Assembly: GCF_000482865.1 (NCBI RefSeq)
Contig: NZ_AXWW01000007.1
Location: forward strand, 1-64,000
From: Actinokineospora inagensis DSM 44258
GTDB lineage: Bacteria > Actinomycetota > Actinomycetes > Mycobacteriales > Pseudonocardiaceae
Reading direction: 5' to 3'
DNA: 64,000 bases
The position numbers and the translations under genes were made by a program. The notes below the pieces were generated by a model. The model had not been told where the DNA came from, did not search any database, and was given only the letters and a program-made list of their open reading frames with translations. This document shows, piece after piece, positions 33,907 through 42,149 of this stretch. How positions within the stretch are numbered: position 1 is the stretch's first letter; each line of letters begins with the position of its first letter.

Positions 33907-34932
33907 TCAGCGCCACTGCCGGGCGACGTGTTCGGCGAGGTCGGCGAGGGTACCGGCGGGATCGGCCAGCGCCGATTCCACCGATCCGGTGTGCTCGGCC
34001 ACCGAATGGGCCTCGGCGACACCGACCGACCCGGCCTGTCTGCGCCCCACCGACACCTGACCGGCCAGCACCACACACGGCACTTCCCGCTCGGCCGCCG
34101 CACCCGCCACCGCTGTCACGAGCTTCCCGCGCAGTGACTGCCAGTCGAAGCTGCCCTCCCCGGTAACAACCAGGTCGGCGTGGTTGATGGCGTCGTCCAC
34201 CCTGGTCGCCGCCCGCACTACCTGCGTACCGGCGACGACGGCAGCGCCCATCGCCATCAACGCGAATCCCAGTCCGCCCGCCGCCCCGGCGCCTGGTTCG
34301 TCGCGCAGATCTTGGCCGCACCGGGTCGTCAGCTCGTTCGCCCAAGCGAGGAGTCGAGCTTCCAACCGGGCCACGGCCGCGGCGTCCGCGCCCTTCTGCG
34401 GTCCGAATGTCGCCGCCGCGCCGTGTGGGCCGAGCAGCGGGTTCTCCACGTCGATGGCGGCGTACAGGTCTGGCAGCGGCCCGCTCAGGACCTCCAGCAG
34501 CCCGCGTCCGCCGTCCGTGGTCGCCGACCCGCCCAGACCGATGACGACCCTGGACACCCCGGCGTCCCGTGCCGCCAGCACCAACTCACCGACGCCGCGG
34601 GTTGTCGCCGTCTCGCACACCTCGGGCCGCCGCTCCGCCGGGACCAGGTGCAGCCCGATGGCCTCGGCGGACTCCAGGTAGGCGACGCCGTCGTGCACCA
34701 GCCACCGGGCCGACACGGGTTCACCCAGCGGCCCGGTGACCACCGTCGACCGCGGTTCGGCGCCCAACGCGGCCAGCAGGACCTCGACGAACCCGGTGCC
34801 GCCGTCGGCCAACGGGCACAACGTCAACCGGTGACCGGGAGCGCCGCGCGCCCAACCCGTGGCGATGGCGGACGCGGCCTGCGCGGCGGTCAGCGTGCCG
34901 CCGAAGCTGTCCGGGGCGATAACAACTCGCAC
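33907..34932 (-). CDS. Glycerate kinase
   Basis: A 341-residue GlxK-type glycerate kinase. MRVVIAPDSFGGTLTAAQAA at the N-terminus, CPLADGGTGFVEVL, GLGGSATTDGGRGLLEVL and EPGAGAAGGLGFAL are family signatures. It phosphorylates D-glycerate. GTG 34932 has TACGCT 6 nt upstream on its strand (leaderless). It is divergent from the DUF3043 gene, whose -10 lies in the same short intergenic region. Confidence 0.94.
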   Translation of the reverse strand: MRVVIAPDSFGGTLTAAQAASAIATGWARGAPGHRLTLCPLADGGTGFVEVLLAALGAEPRSTVVTGPLGEPVSARWLVHDGVAYLESAEAIGLHLVPAERRPEVCETATTRGVGELVLAARDAGVSRVVIGLGGSATTDGGRGLLEVLSGPLPDLYAAIDVENPLLGPHGAAATFGPQKGADAAAVARLEARLLAWANELTTRCGQDLRDEPGAGAAGGLGFALMAMGAAVVAGTQVVRAATRVDDAINHADLVVTGEGSFDWQSLRGKLVTAVAGAAAEREVPCVVLAGQVSVGRRQAGSVGVAEAHSVAEHTGSVESALADPAGTLADLAEHVARQWR

Positions 34933-34975
34933 GGGCGCAGCGTAACCACCACGGGCCTTGTCCTACCCTTGTCGT

Positions 34976-35626
34976 GTGAGGTTCCTGCGCCGCAACGCCG
35001 CCGACAGCCCCGACGCCGACCAGGTGGAGGCGGCCGCCGTCACCGTGGGCGACGCCGGCCCCAAGGGACACACCCCCGGCAAGGGCAAGCCGACCCCCAA
35101 GCGCCGCGAGGCCGAGGGCCGCAAACGCGGTCCGGTCGCCCCACCGCCGAAGACCACGCGTGAGGCCATGCGCCGCGCCCGCGGTTCCAAGGAGGAGCGC
35201 AAAGAGGGCGCCGCACAGCGCAAGGAACAGCGGATCGAGCAGCGCCGCCGGATGGCCGAGGGCGACGACCGCTATCTGATGCCGCGCGACCGTGGTCCGG
35301 TCAAGGCGTACGTGCGGGACCTCGTCGACGCCAAGCGCAACCTGCTCGGTCTGTTCATGCCGCTGGCCATCCTGGTGTTCGTGTCGCTGCTGGTGCCGTC
35401 GCTGCAGGTGCAGCAGTACGCGACGCTGATCTGCCTGGTGATGCTGGTCGCGATGATCGTCGAGGCCGTGCTCAACGCCCGTCGGGTGCTCAAGAAGGTG
35501 CGGGCGAAGTTCCCCAAGGAGCCCGCGAGCGGTCTGTCGATCGGCTGGTACTCGTTCGTCCGGGCCACGCAACTGCGCAAGCTGCGCATCCCGAAGCCGC
35601 GCGTGTCGCCGGGTGCTTCCGTCTAG
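34976..35626 (+). CDS. DUF3043 membrane protein
   Basis: A 216-residue protein. The N-terminal 100 residues are highly basic and polar (GKGKPTPKRREAEGRKRGP). Two membrane helices follow at about residues 122-163 (LLGLFMPLAILVFVSLLVP and LICLVMLVAMIVEAVL). It belongs to the DUF3043 family of actinobacteria; its function is unknown. GTG 34976 has TACCCT 6 nt upstream. It ends shortly before the aldo/keto reductase gene. Confidence 0.9.
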   Translation: MRFLRRNAADSPDADQVEAAAVTVGDAGPKGHTPGKGKPTPKRREAEGRKRGPVAPPPKTTREAMRRARGSKEERKEGAAQRKEQRIEQRRRMAEGDDRYLMPRDRGPVKAYVRDLVDAKRNLLGLFMPLAILVFVSLLVPSLQVQQYATLICLVMLVAMIVEAVLNARRVLKKVRAKFPKEPASGLSIGWYSFVRATQLRKLRIPKPRVSPGASV

Positions 35627-35636
35627 TTTGGGAGGT

Positions 35637-36620
35637 ATGGAGTTTCGTCGCCTTGGCCGCAGTGGTCTCAACATCAGTGAGATCTCGTACGGCAACTGGC
35701 TCACCCACGGTTCCCAGGTCGAGGAGGACGCCGCGCACGCCTGCGTGCGGGCCGCCCTCGACGCCGGCATCACGACCTTCGACACCGCCGACGTCTACGC
35801 CGAAACCAAGGCGGAGTCCGTCCTCGGCCGCGCGCTCAAGGGCGAACGGCGCGAGGGCGTGGAGATCTTCACCAAGGTCTACGGGGTCACCGGCCCCGGG
35901 CCGAACGACCGGGGACTGAGCCGCAAGCACATCATCGAGGCTGCGCACGGGTCGCTGCGCAGGCTCGGGACCGACTACGTGGACCTGTACCAGGCGCACC
36001 GGTTCGACCGGACGGTGCCGCTGGAGGAAACCATGTCGGCCTTCGCCGATCTGGTGCGGCAGGGGAAGGTGCTCTACATCGGCGTGTCGGAGTGGAGGTC
36101 CGACCAGATCACCCGGGGCGCCGCGCTGGCGCGGGAGCTGAACGTGCCGCTGGTGTCGAACCAGCCGCAGTACTCGATGCTGTGGCGGGTGATCGAGGAC
36201 CAGGTGGTGCCCGCGTCGGAACGCGAGGGGCTGTCCCAGATCGTGTGGTCGCCGCTGGGGCAGGGCGTGCTGACCGGCAAGTACGCGCCCGGTTCGCAAC
36301 CCCCGGCAGGCTCCCGGGCAACGGACGACCTGGGCGCGAAGATGATCGCCCACCTGCTGCGGGACGAGGTGCTGGTCGCGGTGCAGAAGCTACGGCCGCT
36401 GGCTGACGAGGCCGGGCTCTCGATGGCGCAGTTGGCGATCGCGTGGGTGCTGAACAACCCGAACGTGGCGTCGGCGATCATCGGGGCTTCGCGGCCGGAA
36501 CAGGTCACGGAGAACGCTGCGGCGGCCGGGCGGAAGCTGGACGCCGACCTGGTGACGGCGATCGACAAGGTGCTTGAGGGTGTGGTGGAGCGCGACCCCC
36601 GGCTGACCGTCACGCCGTGA
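35637..36620 (+). CDS. Aldo/keto reductase
   Basis: A 327-residue TIM-barrel oxidoreductase. MEFRRLGRSGLNISEISYGN, ITTFDTADVYAETKAESVLG (catalytic Asp/Tyr), TDYVDLYQAHRFD and the NADPH-binding IIGASRPEQVTEN are present. The length and motifs fit the Kv-beta/YghZ-like group. It reduces aldehydes or ketones with NADPH; the substrate is unknown. GGGAGG precedes the ATG. Its stop codon is the first triplet of the following repeat. Confidence 0.93.
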   Translation: MEFRRLGRSGLNISEISYGNWLTHGSQVEEDAAHACVRAALDAGITTFDTADVYAETKAESVLGRALKGERREGVEIFTKVYGVTGPGPNDRGLSRKHIIEAAHGSLRRLGTDYVDLYQAHRFDRTVPLEETMSAFADLVRQGKVLYIGVSEWRSDQITRGAALARELNVPLVSNQPQYSMLWRVIEDQVVPASEREGLSQIVWSPLGQGVLTGKYAPGSQPPAGSRATDDLGAKMIAHLLRDEVLVAVQKLRPLADEAGLSMAQLAIAWVLNNPNVASAIIGASRPEQVTENAAAAGRKLDADLVTAIDKVLEGVVERDPRLTVTP

Positions 36621-36730
36621 GTTGTCCACATCCGGGCCTGTTGTCCACAGGAGGTTCGCGCTGGCCTTGACAGGTCGCGGTTCGCGATAGGTTCAGGAAT
36701 GGGCCCCCGGCCCCCGGGTGGGTGGGCTCC
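36618..36730 (+). repeat. DnaA-box-pair repeat, copy 4
   Basis: It starts at the stop codon of the aldo/keto reductase gene. Two perfect TTGTCCACA 9-mers lie at 36622-36630 and 36641-36649. TTGACAGGTCGC, a TAGGTT word, AGGAATGGGCCCCCGG and GGGTGGGTGGGCTCC follow. It is the inverse-oriented partner of 31786-31899. The remaining 36731-36858 is G-rich with nothing recognisable. Confidence 0.82.
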
Positions 36731-36858
36731 TGCGTGGACCACGGTGCGGTCGGTGTCAAGGGGTGGGGTTTCACCTGGTTGTGTGGGGGTTGGCTGGGTG
36801 GGCGTTTGCGGGGCAGGGGCCGTCTCGGGGGACCGGGGCGGCCCCTGGCTGTCGCGGT

Positions 36859-37134
36859 TCAGCTTTCGTCCGGGGCGACCCAGACGAGGTGGGCCTGGAC
36901 CTGGTCTTTGTGGGCGAACAGGTTGAGGGCGGACTCGGGGGAGCGCAGGCTCATCCGCAGCGGCTGGTGGGTGGCGACGAGCTCGGTGTGCTCGGCGAAG
37001 GCCATGCCCCAGGCGGCGATGCGGGCGTCGGCCCGCTCGCCGAACTCCTCGACGACGGCGAAGAGGCGGGGTGCCTCGTCGGTGACGGTGCCGGTGATGA
37101 GGGCGGTGAACTCGTCGCGGGTGGGGGTGGTCAT
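36859..37134 (-). CDS. Small hypothetical protein divergent from XRE regulator
   Basis: A 91-residue soluble protein (FTALITGTVTDEAPRLFAVV, then AWGMAFAEHTELVATHQP and ending VAPDES). GGAGG lies 9 nt upstream of the ATG. It is transcribed divergently from the XRE-DUF5753 gene across an AT-rich promoter region (37190-37265). Small genes in this place often accompany XRE/DUF397 loci. Function unknown. Confidence 0.7.
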   Translation of the reverse strand: MTTPTRDEFTALITGTVTDEAPRLFAVVEEFGERADARIAAWGMAFAEHTELVATHQPLRMSLRSPESALNLFAHKDQVQAHLVWVAPDES

Positions 37135-37323
37135 CGGGGATACCTCCGAGGGGTGGCGAGCGCGGGGCGCTACGGTGATGAGACTCAACATTCAAGATTT
37201 GACTGGGGAAGCGACTGTCCAGTGCGGTTGAGCTTATTGTGTAACTCCATTTTGTATAGTCACCTATTCGTGTGAACCGGTGCGGGTCACCCACGGTGAT
37301 CGACTGTGAGAGGATCCGGGGCC

Positions 37324-38217
37324 ATGACGAGCCCATCGCGGTCGATCAGCATGCAGCGACGGCTGCTCGGCGCGGAGCTGCTGCGACTGCGCGAACAAGC
37401 CGGGCTGACCCAGGACGAAGCGGCCGAACACCTGGGCAAAGCCGGGAACAAGATCAGCCGCGTCGAGTCCGGGAAGATCGGCATCGACAAGACCGACCTG
37501 GACGTGCTGCTGGCCCTGTACCGAGCGAGCGAGAAAGACCAACTCTGGTGCCGCGAACTCTCCCGCGCAGCCAAGCCAAAGCGCGGCAGGCCGACCGGTG
37601 AGACCACGTTCTACCTGGGGCCGCGTTGGTTCCGCGCGTTCCGAGACTTGGAGTCCGACGCCAGCGAGATCATGGAGGTCCGGTCGGAGATCATCACCGG
37701 CGTCTTGCAGACCGACGACTACATCCGAGCCATGTTCGACGCGCAGGGCATCGACCCGGACGACTCCGTTGTTGGCGACACATTGCGTGTCCGTGTCGAC
37801 CGGCGCATCCTGCTGACCAGGGAGAACGCAGCCAAGTTCGCCTTCGTGCTCAGTGAGTCAGCGTTGCGACGCCAGATCGGTGGCCCTGCGGTGATGGCTG
37901 AGCAACTGCGTCACTTGGCCCAGGTAGCCATGCTCCCCAATGTGACTCTGCAGGTCATCCCGTTCGCCAGCCGCTCCTACGCGCCCCTGAGCACCAACTT
38001 CAAGATCTTCCGGTTCGGACACGAGATGGCGAACGACATCGTCTACCTGGAGATGTACTCCGATGCTGCCTACCTCGACAAGCCGCCGGAGACAGTTCGA
38101 CGCTTCGCGGAATTGTTCGCGAGATTGCAGGGGGTAGCCCTCGGCCCGGTGGAATCGCGACACTTGGTGGAGACCGTGGCGAACGAGTACGCCGCGGTGG
38201 CAACTACAGGGAGTTGA
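37324..38217 (+). CDS. XRE regulator with DUF5753 ligand domain
   Basis: A 297-residue regulator of the large streptomycete-type XRE/DUF5753 family. HTH at about 12-65 (LRLREQAGLTQDEAAEHLGK, then KISRVESGKIGID). The C-terminal domain (about 105-285) includes ITGVLQTDDYIRAMF and VVYLEM-like NDIVYLEMYSDAAYLD. Such regulators are normally paired with DUF397 proteins, five of which follow directly (first ATG 6 bp after this stop). The pairs act like toxin-antitoxin or anti-sigma-like modules affecting development; the mechanism is not established. Confidence 0.92.
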   Translation: MTSPSRSISMQRRLLGAELLRLREQAGLTQDEAAEHLGKAGNKISRVESGKIGIDKTDLDVLLALYRASEKDQLWCRELSRAAKPKRGRPTGETTFYLGPRWFRAFRDLESDASEIMEVRSEIITGVLQTDDYIRAMFDAQGIDPDDSVVGDTLRVRVDRRILLTRENAAKFAFVLSESALRRQIGGPAVMAEQLRHLAQVAMLPNVTLQVIPFASRSYAPLSTNFKIFRFGHEMANDIVYLEMYSDAAYLDKPPETVRRFAELFARLQGVALGPVESRHLVETVANEYAAVATTGS

Positions 38218-38222
38218 CAGCC

Positions 38223-38426
38223 ATGACAGCACCCAGGGCGGGTGGCTGGGCCACAGTTTCGTTCCGCAAGTCCAGCCGCAGCGACACGAACGGTGGCGAC
38301 TGTGTGGAGGTGGGGTTCCGTTCTGGGCAGGTCGCCGTTCGGGACTCGAAGTGTCCCGGCGGTGGGCTGGTCGTGTTGCCCGCCGGCGCGTGGGTGGCGA
38401 TGTTGGCTTCCTTGTCGGAAAGGTGA
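38223..38426 (+). CDS. DUF397 protein 1
   Basis: A 67-residue DUF397 protein with the full motif string FRKSSRSDTNGGDCVEVGF, VAVRDSKCPGGGLVVLP and AMLASL. It follows the XRE gene by 5 bp and overlaps or abuts the next DUF397 start. DUF397 proteins are small partners of the adjacent XRE regulator. Confidence 0.9.
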   Translation: MTAPRAGGWATVSFRKSSRSDTNGGDCVEVGFRSGQVAVRDSKCPGGGLVVLPAGAWVAMLASLSER

Positions 38427-38431
38427 CCGCC

Positions 38432-38755
38432 GTGACTGACTGGGATGAGGTCCCGTTCCACAGGTCGAGCCACAGCGACGTGAACGGTGGCCAGTGCGTT
38501 GAGGTGGGCTTCCATCCCGGCGTGTTCCACAAGTCCAGCCGCAGCAGCACCAACGGCGGCAACTGTGTGGAGGTGGCGTTCCGCAAGTCCAGCCGCAGCG
38601 ACACCACCGGCGGCGAGTGCGTTGAGGTGGCGTTCCGCCCAGGCTTGGTCGCGGTCCGGGACTCGAAGTGCCCGGATGGTGGGCTGATCGAACTGTCCGC
38701 AAGCGCGTGGGCTGAGGCGTTGGCCTCTTTGCCGAGAGGTGGTTGTCGTGACTGA
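38432..38755 (+). CDS. DUF397 protein 2 with expanded repeats
   Basis: A 107-residue protein in which the N-terminal half-motif is present three times in a row (FHRSSHSDVNGGQCVEVGF, FHKSSRSSTNGGNCVEVAF, FRKSSRSDTTGGECVEVAF) before one copy of VAVRDSKCPDGG. This is an in-frame internal expansion, most simply by unequal recombination between neighbouring genes. GTG 38432 follows GGAAAGG; GTG 38423 overlaps the previous stop and is an alternative. Confidence 0.85.
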   Translation: MTDWDEVPFHRSSHSDVNGGQCVEVGFHPGVFHKSSRSSTNGGNCVEVAFRKSSRSDTTGGECVEVAFRPGLVAVRDSKCPDGGLIELSASAWAEALASLPRGGCRD

Positions 38756-38936
38756 CTGGGCCGCGATCTCGTTCCGCAAGTCCAGCCGCAGCGATGTAAA
38801 CAGTGGCAACTGTGTGGAGGTGGGCTTCCGTCCCGGTCTGGTCGCGGTTCGCGATTCGAAGTGCCCGAGCGGTGGGCTGGTCGTGTTGCCCGCCGGCACG
38901 TGGGTAGCGACGTTGGCTTCGTTGTCAGGAAGGTGA
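38748..38936 (+). CDS. DUF397 protein 3
   Basis: A 62-residue standard DUF397 protein (ISFRKSSRSDVNSGNCVEVGF, then VAVRDSKCPSGGLVVLP). Its start overlaps the end of the preceding gene by 8 bp; GAGAGGTGG precedes the GTG. Confidence 0.88.
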   Translation: MTDWAAISFRKSSRSDVNSGNCVEVGFRPGLVAVRDSKCPSGGLVVLPAGTWVATLASLSGR

Positions 38937-38949
38937 TCGTTGTGACTGA

Positions 38950-39198
38950 TTGGCCTCTGTCCCGTTTCTCAAGTCCAGCCGCAGCAGCACCAACGGTGGT
39001 GACTGCGTTGAGGTGGGGTTTCGAGCTGGCGCGTTCCGCAAGTCGAGCCGCAGCGATGTCAACGGCGGTGACTGCGTAGAGGTGGCCTTCCACCCTGGTC
39101 TGGTCGCTGTCCGGGACTCGAAGTGCCCAGGCGGTGGGCTGGTCGTGTTGGCCGCTGGCGGGTGGGCGGCGATGTTGGCTTCCCTGTCGGAAAGGTGA
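38950..39198 (+). CDS. DUF397 protein 4, 5' frameshift, two half-motifs
   Basis: An 82-residue frame from a TTG at 38950 encodes FLKSSRSSTNGGDCVEVGF, a second FRKSSRSDVNGGDCVEVAF and one VAVRDSKCPGG. The expected start (GTG at 38942, read VTDW as in its sisters) is in another frame: one base is missing near 38953 compared with the parallel stretch at 39204. Either the TTG is used or the gene is disabled at its 5' end. Confidence 0.7.
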   Translation: MASVPFLKSSRSSTNGGDCVEVGFRAGAFRKSSRSDVNGGDCVEVAFHPGLVAVRDSKCPGGGLVVLAAGGWAAMLASLSER

Positions 39199-39203
39199 CT
39201 GTC

Positions 39204-39383
39204 GTGACTGACTGGTCCAGTGTCGCGTTTCGCAAGTCGAGCCGCAGCAGTACGAACGGTGGCGAGTGCGTCGAGGTGGCGTTCCGCCCCGGCCTGGTCG
39301 CTGTTCGCGACTCGAAGTGCCCCGATCGTGGGCTGGTCGAACTGCCTGCGAGTGCGTGGACCGCGTTCTTGAAGTCGGTCTAG
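39204..39383 (+). CDS. DUF397 protein 5
   Basis: A 59-residue standard DUF397 protein (VAFRKSSRSSTNGGECVEVAF, then VAVRDSKCPDRGLVELP). GGAAAGG precedes the GTG. It is the last of the array and is followed by a strong hairpin. Confidence 0.88.
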   Translation: MTDWSSVAFRKSSRSSTNGGECVEVAFRPGLVAVRDSKCPDRGLVELPASAWTAFLKSV

Positions 39384-39388
39384 CGAAA

Positions 39389-39417
39389 GGCCGCCCGTCC
39401 ACTCAGGACGGGCGGCC
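39389..39417 (+). terminator. Hairpin terminator after the DUF397 array
   Basis: Perfect 12-bp stem GGCCGCCCGTCC with 5-nt loop ACTCA and GGACGGGCGGCC, directly after the last DUF397 stop. It separates the array from the next gene on the same strand. Confidence 0.85.
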
Positions 39418-39442
39418 ACACCTGCCTCGGAAAGGCGAAGCG

Positions 39443-39871
39443 GTGACCGACGCTCGGACGCCGATGACTCATTCGGGGTTTATCGCGCGTGATGAGCTCA
39501 CCGGCGATGTTGATGTTGTCGGTGAGGTGGTGGGGCTCAACGCGGCTGGGGTGGCGGTTGGGTGGATGTGGGAAATGGGCGAGACCAGGCCGGGCCCTGA
39601 CGCCGAGGAGGAGGGGCCGACGTTGGCGTTTGGGGTGTACAACGCCGTGGGGTTCCTGCAGTGGCACGATGGTCGGGATGTGTTCGTTCCAACTGTGGGG
39701 ACCAATGCCGACTGGGTGGAGTACCACAGTGCGGGGCTGCACCCGGCCAACATCCGGCCCGGAGCGGAAGTTCCGGTCGAACTGGTGCTCGGCGCAGTGG
39801 TCGAGTACCTGGACGCGGGCGGGCGGCCGACGTGTGTGGAGTGGGAACTGAGCGTCTTGCCGAGACGCTGA
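39443..39871 (+). CDS. Imm1-like immunity protein
   Basis: A 142-residue acidic protein. The C-terminal pattern PGAEVPVELVLGAVVEYLDA, then GGRPTCVEWE, resembles the Imm1 family of polymorphic-toxin immunity proteins. The N-terminal half (ELTGDVDVVGEVVGLNAAGV) is less diagnostic. No toxin gene lies next to it, so it would be an orphan immunity gene. GTG 39443 follows GGAAAGGCGAAG. I am moderately sure of the family. Confidence 0.6.
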   Translation: MTDARTPMTHSGFIARDELTGDVDVVGEVVGLNAAGVAVGWMWEMGETRPGPDAEEEGPTLAFGVYNAVGFLQWHDGRDVFVPTVGTNADWVEYHSAGLHPANIRPGAEVPVELVLGAVVEYLDAGGRPTCVEWELSVLPRR

Positions 39872-39881
39872 ATCGTCGAAC

Positions 39882-39918
39882 TGCGGGGGCCGCCACCCGG
39901 CCGGGCGGCGGCCCCGCA
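39882..39918. terminator. Bidirectional hairpin terminator
   Basis: Stem of about 13 bp (TGCGGGGGCCGCC at 39882-39894 with GGCGGCGGCCCCGCA at 39904-39918) between the convergent Imm1-like and asnB genes. Confidence 0.8.
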
Positions 39919-39920
39919 CC

Positions 39921-41849
39921 TCACAGCTTGACCGGGTAGTGCGGCTCGGGAATCACCGGCGTGATGCGGCGTTCGATGAAGATGCCGTGCCAGAGCATGA
40001 AGACGATCAGGGCCCAGATTCGCCGACTGTGGTCCAGCAGTCCCGAACGGTGTTCCTCCAGCAGCTTCAGCACGGCGTTCTTGTCGATCAGCGCGTCTGT
40101 CTGCGAGGCCATGACGATGTCGCGGGCCCAGTCGTGCATCTCGTCCTTGAGCCACAGCCGGATTGGCACCGGGAAGCCGAGCTTCCTGCGGTTCAGCACG
40201 TGCGCGGGGACGACCCGGCGAAGCGCCTGGCGGAGGGCGTACTTCGTGGTCTCCTTGGTGATCTTCTGCTCCAGCGGCACCTCGGCCGCCACCCGGAAGA
40301 CCTCGGGATCCAGGAACGGCACCCGCAGCTCCAGCGAGTTCGCCATGGTCATCTTGTCGGCCTTGACCAGGATGTCGCCGCGCAGCCAGGTGAACAGGTC
40401 GACGTGTTGCATGCGGGTCACCGGGTCCCAGGACACCGAGTCCCGGTAGTGCGGGGCGGTGATGTCGCGGTGGCCGACACCCGGGTCGAACGTGCGCAGG
40501 ACCGGGCGCAACTGGTCGTCGCGGAAGATGCGGGCGTTGCCGTAGTAGCGCTCCTCCAGCGACAGCGACGCGCGGCGCAGCAGGTCCTTGCCGCGGGTGC
40601 CCTCGGGGATCTTCGTCGACACGCGGCCCATCAGCTTGCGCAGCGAACCCGGCACCCGCTCGAACGGCGCCAGCGACAGCGGCTCGCGGTAGATCGTGTA
40701 GCCGCCGAACAGCTCGTCGGCGCCCTCACCGGAGAGCACCACCTTCACGTGCTTGCGGGCCTCGCGGGCGATGAACCACAGCGGCACCAGCGCCGGGTCG
40801 GCCACCGGGTCGTCCAGGTACCAGACGATCAGCGGCAGGGCGTCCATCATCTCCTGCGCGGACACCGTCCGGACCACGTGCTTGACGCCGATCGCGGCGG
40901 CCGACTCGGCGGCCACGTCCACCTCGGAATAGCCCTGGCGCTCGAAACCGGTGGTGAAGGTGATCAGGTCCGGGTTGTGCTCGCGGGCCAGCGCGGCGAT
41001 CGCGGTCGAGTCGATGCCACCCGACAGGAACGAGCCCACCGTCACGTCCGCGCGCATGTGCACCCGGACCGAGTCGCTCAGCACACCGGCGATCCGCTGG
41101 TACAGCGTCTCCGCGTCGGCGGGCCCCCGGATCGCCGTCGGCGAGAACCGCGGCTGCCAGTACCGCTTGACCACCGGCTCCTCACCGGGCACCAGGGTGA
41201 AGCAGGTGCCCGACTCGATCCGCCGGATCGCCGTGTGCAGCGTCGCGGGCTCCGGCACGTACTGCAGCGTCAGGTAGTGCTGCAGCGACCGCCGGTCCAG
41301 CTCCTGCCGGATGCCCAGCAGCGGCGCCAACTCCAGGATCGACTTCTTCTCGCTGGCGAACGCCACCCCACCGGGGCCCGCCGCGTAGAACAACGGTTTG
41401 ATGCCGAACGGGTCCCGCGCGCCGAACAGTGCCTGCCGGTGCGAGTCCCAGATCAGGAACGCGAACATGCCACGCAGACGGGTGACCGCGGCCTCGCCCC
41501 AATAGTGGTACGCGGCCACGATCGTCTCGCCGTCACCGTCGGTGGTGAACCGGGCGCCGTGCCGCTCGGTCAGCTCCGCCCGCAACTCCAGGTAGTTGTA
41601 GATCTCGCCGTTGAACAGCAGGGTGTAGCGCTGCGGGGACTCCGGCGGCCCCCACGGCAGCGGCTGGTGGGAGTGCTCGATGTCGATCATGGACAGCCGG
41701 TTGAAGCCGAAGACGACCTCACCGCCGGTCCAGGTGCCGCTCTCGTCCGGGCCGCGGTGGCGCTGACAGCGCATCGCCGCGCCGACGGCCGACCGCGCGG
41801 CGACGGCGTCCATCTCGGAAGGGCAGACCAGGCCAATCAGACCGCACAC
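39921..41849 (-). CDS. asnB: Asparagine synthase (glutamine-hydrolysing)
   Basis: A 642-residue AsnB. GTG 41849 gives Met-Cys-Gly-Leu-Ile-Gly, placing the nucleophilic Cys at position 2 after Met removal. The N-terminal glutaminase has RHRGPDESGTW and LLFNGEIYNYLELR. The C-terminal synthetase has the PP-loop SFLSGGIDSTAIAALA and KVVLSGEGADELFGGY. It makes asparagine from aspartate using glutamine and ATP. The location beside ctaC matches mycobacteria, where the enzyme is linked to cell-wall amidation. It is divergent from ctaC across 300 bp. Confidence 0.95.
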   Translation of the reverse strand: MCGLIGLVCPSEMDAVAARSAVGAAMRCQRHRGPDESGTWTGGEVVFGFNRLSMIDIEHSHQPLPWGPPESPQRYTLLFNGEIYNYLELRAELTERHGARFTTDGDGETIVAAYHYWGEAAVTRLRGMFAFLIWDSHRQALFGARDPFGIKPLFYAAGPGGVAFASEKKSILELAPLLGIRQELDRRSLQHYLTLQYVPEPATLHTAIRRIESGTCFTLVPGEEPVVKRYWQPRFSPTAIRGPADAETLYQRIAGVLSDSVRVHMRADVTVGSFLSGGIDSTAIAALAREHNPDLITFTTGFERQGYSEVDVAAESAAAIGVKHVVRTVSAQEMMDALPLIVWYLDDPVADPALVPLWFIAREARKHVKVVLSGEGADELFGGYTIYREPLSLAPFERVPGSLRKLMGRVSTKIPEGTRGKDLLRRASLSLEERYYGNARIFRDDQLRPVLRTFDPGVGHRDITAPHYRDSVSWDPVTRMQHVDLFTWLRGDILVKADKMTMANSLELRVPFLDPEVFRVAAEVPLEQKITKETTKYALRQALRRVVPAHVLNRRKLGFPVPIRLWLKDEMHDWARDIVMASQTDALIDKNAVLKLLEEHRSGLLDHSRRIWALIVFMLWHGIFIERRITPVIPEPHYPVKL

Positions 41850-42149
41850 GCTGCTGCGCACCTCTCGTGTCGTGCCAGGGACCGGAAGACGCAAGTATGC
41901 CGGGCTCGGTTGCCTGAGCCCGGCAGGGACCGCCGGTCGAGCCTCACTCGGACGGGTCCAGCGCGGCCCATGGTGCCCCCCAGTGTGACCGACGTCCGAT
42001 CACCCCTCAGGCGGTGTGGCCCAGGTCGCTGGGCTAGGCTCCGCAGTGCTCCCCACGAGCGCCGAACCGGCGTGTCCAACGGCTGGTCGGGGCTGGTGGC
42101 GAGCGGATCGACAGTGCCTGGAGGCACCATGTTGAGGAGGAGTCGAGCA
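41850..42149. promoter_or_regulatory. Divergent asnB/ctaC promoter region
   Basis: This 300-bp gap between divergent genes should contain both promoters. A TAGGCT -10-like hexamer (42035-42040) faces ctaC, without a clear -35. Nothing else is recognised. Confidence 0.4.

Noticed and set aside
36744-36858. Possible small gene right of the 36.6 kb repeat
   Set aside because: Open frames exist on both strands, but composition is G-rich repeat-like with no ribosome site or recognisable product.
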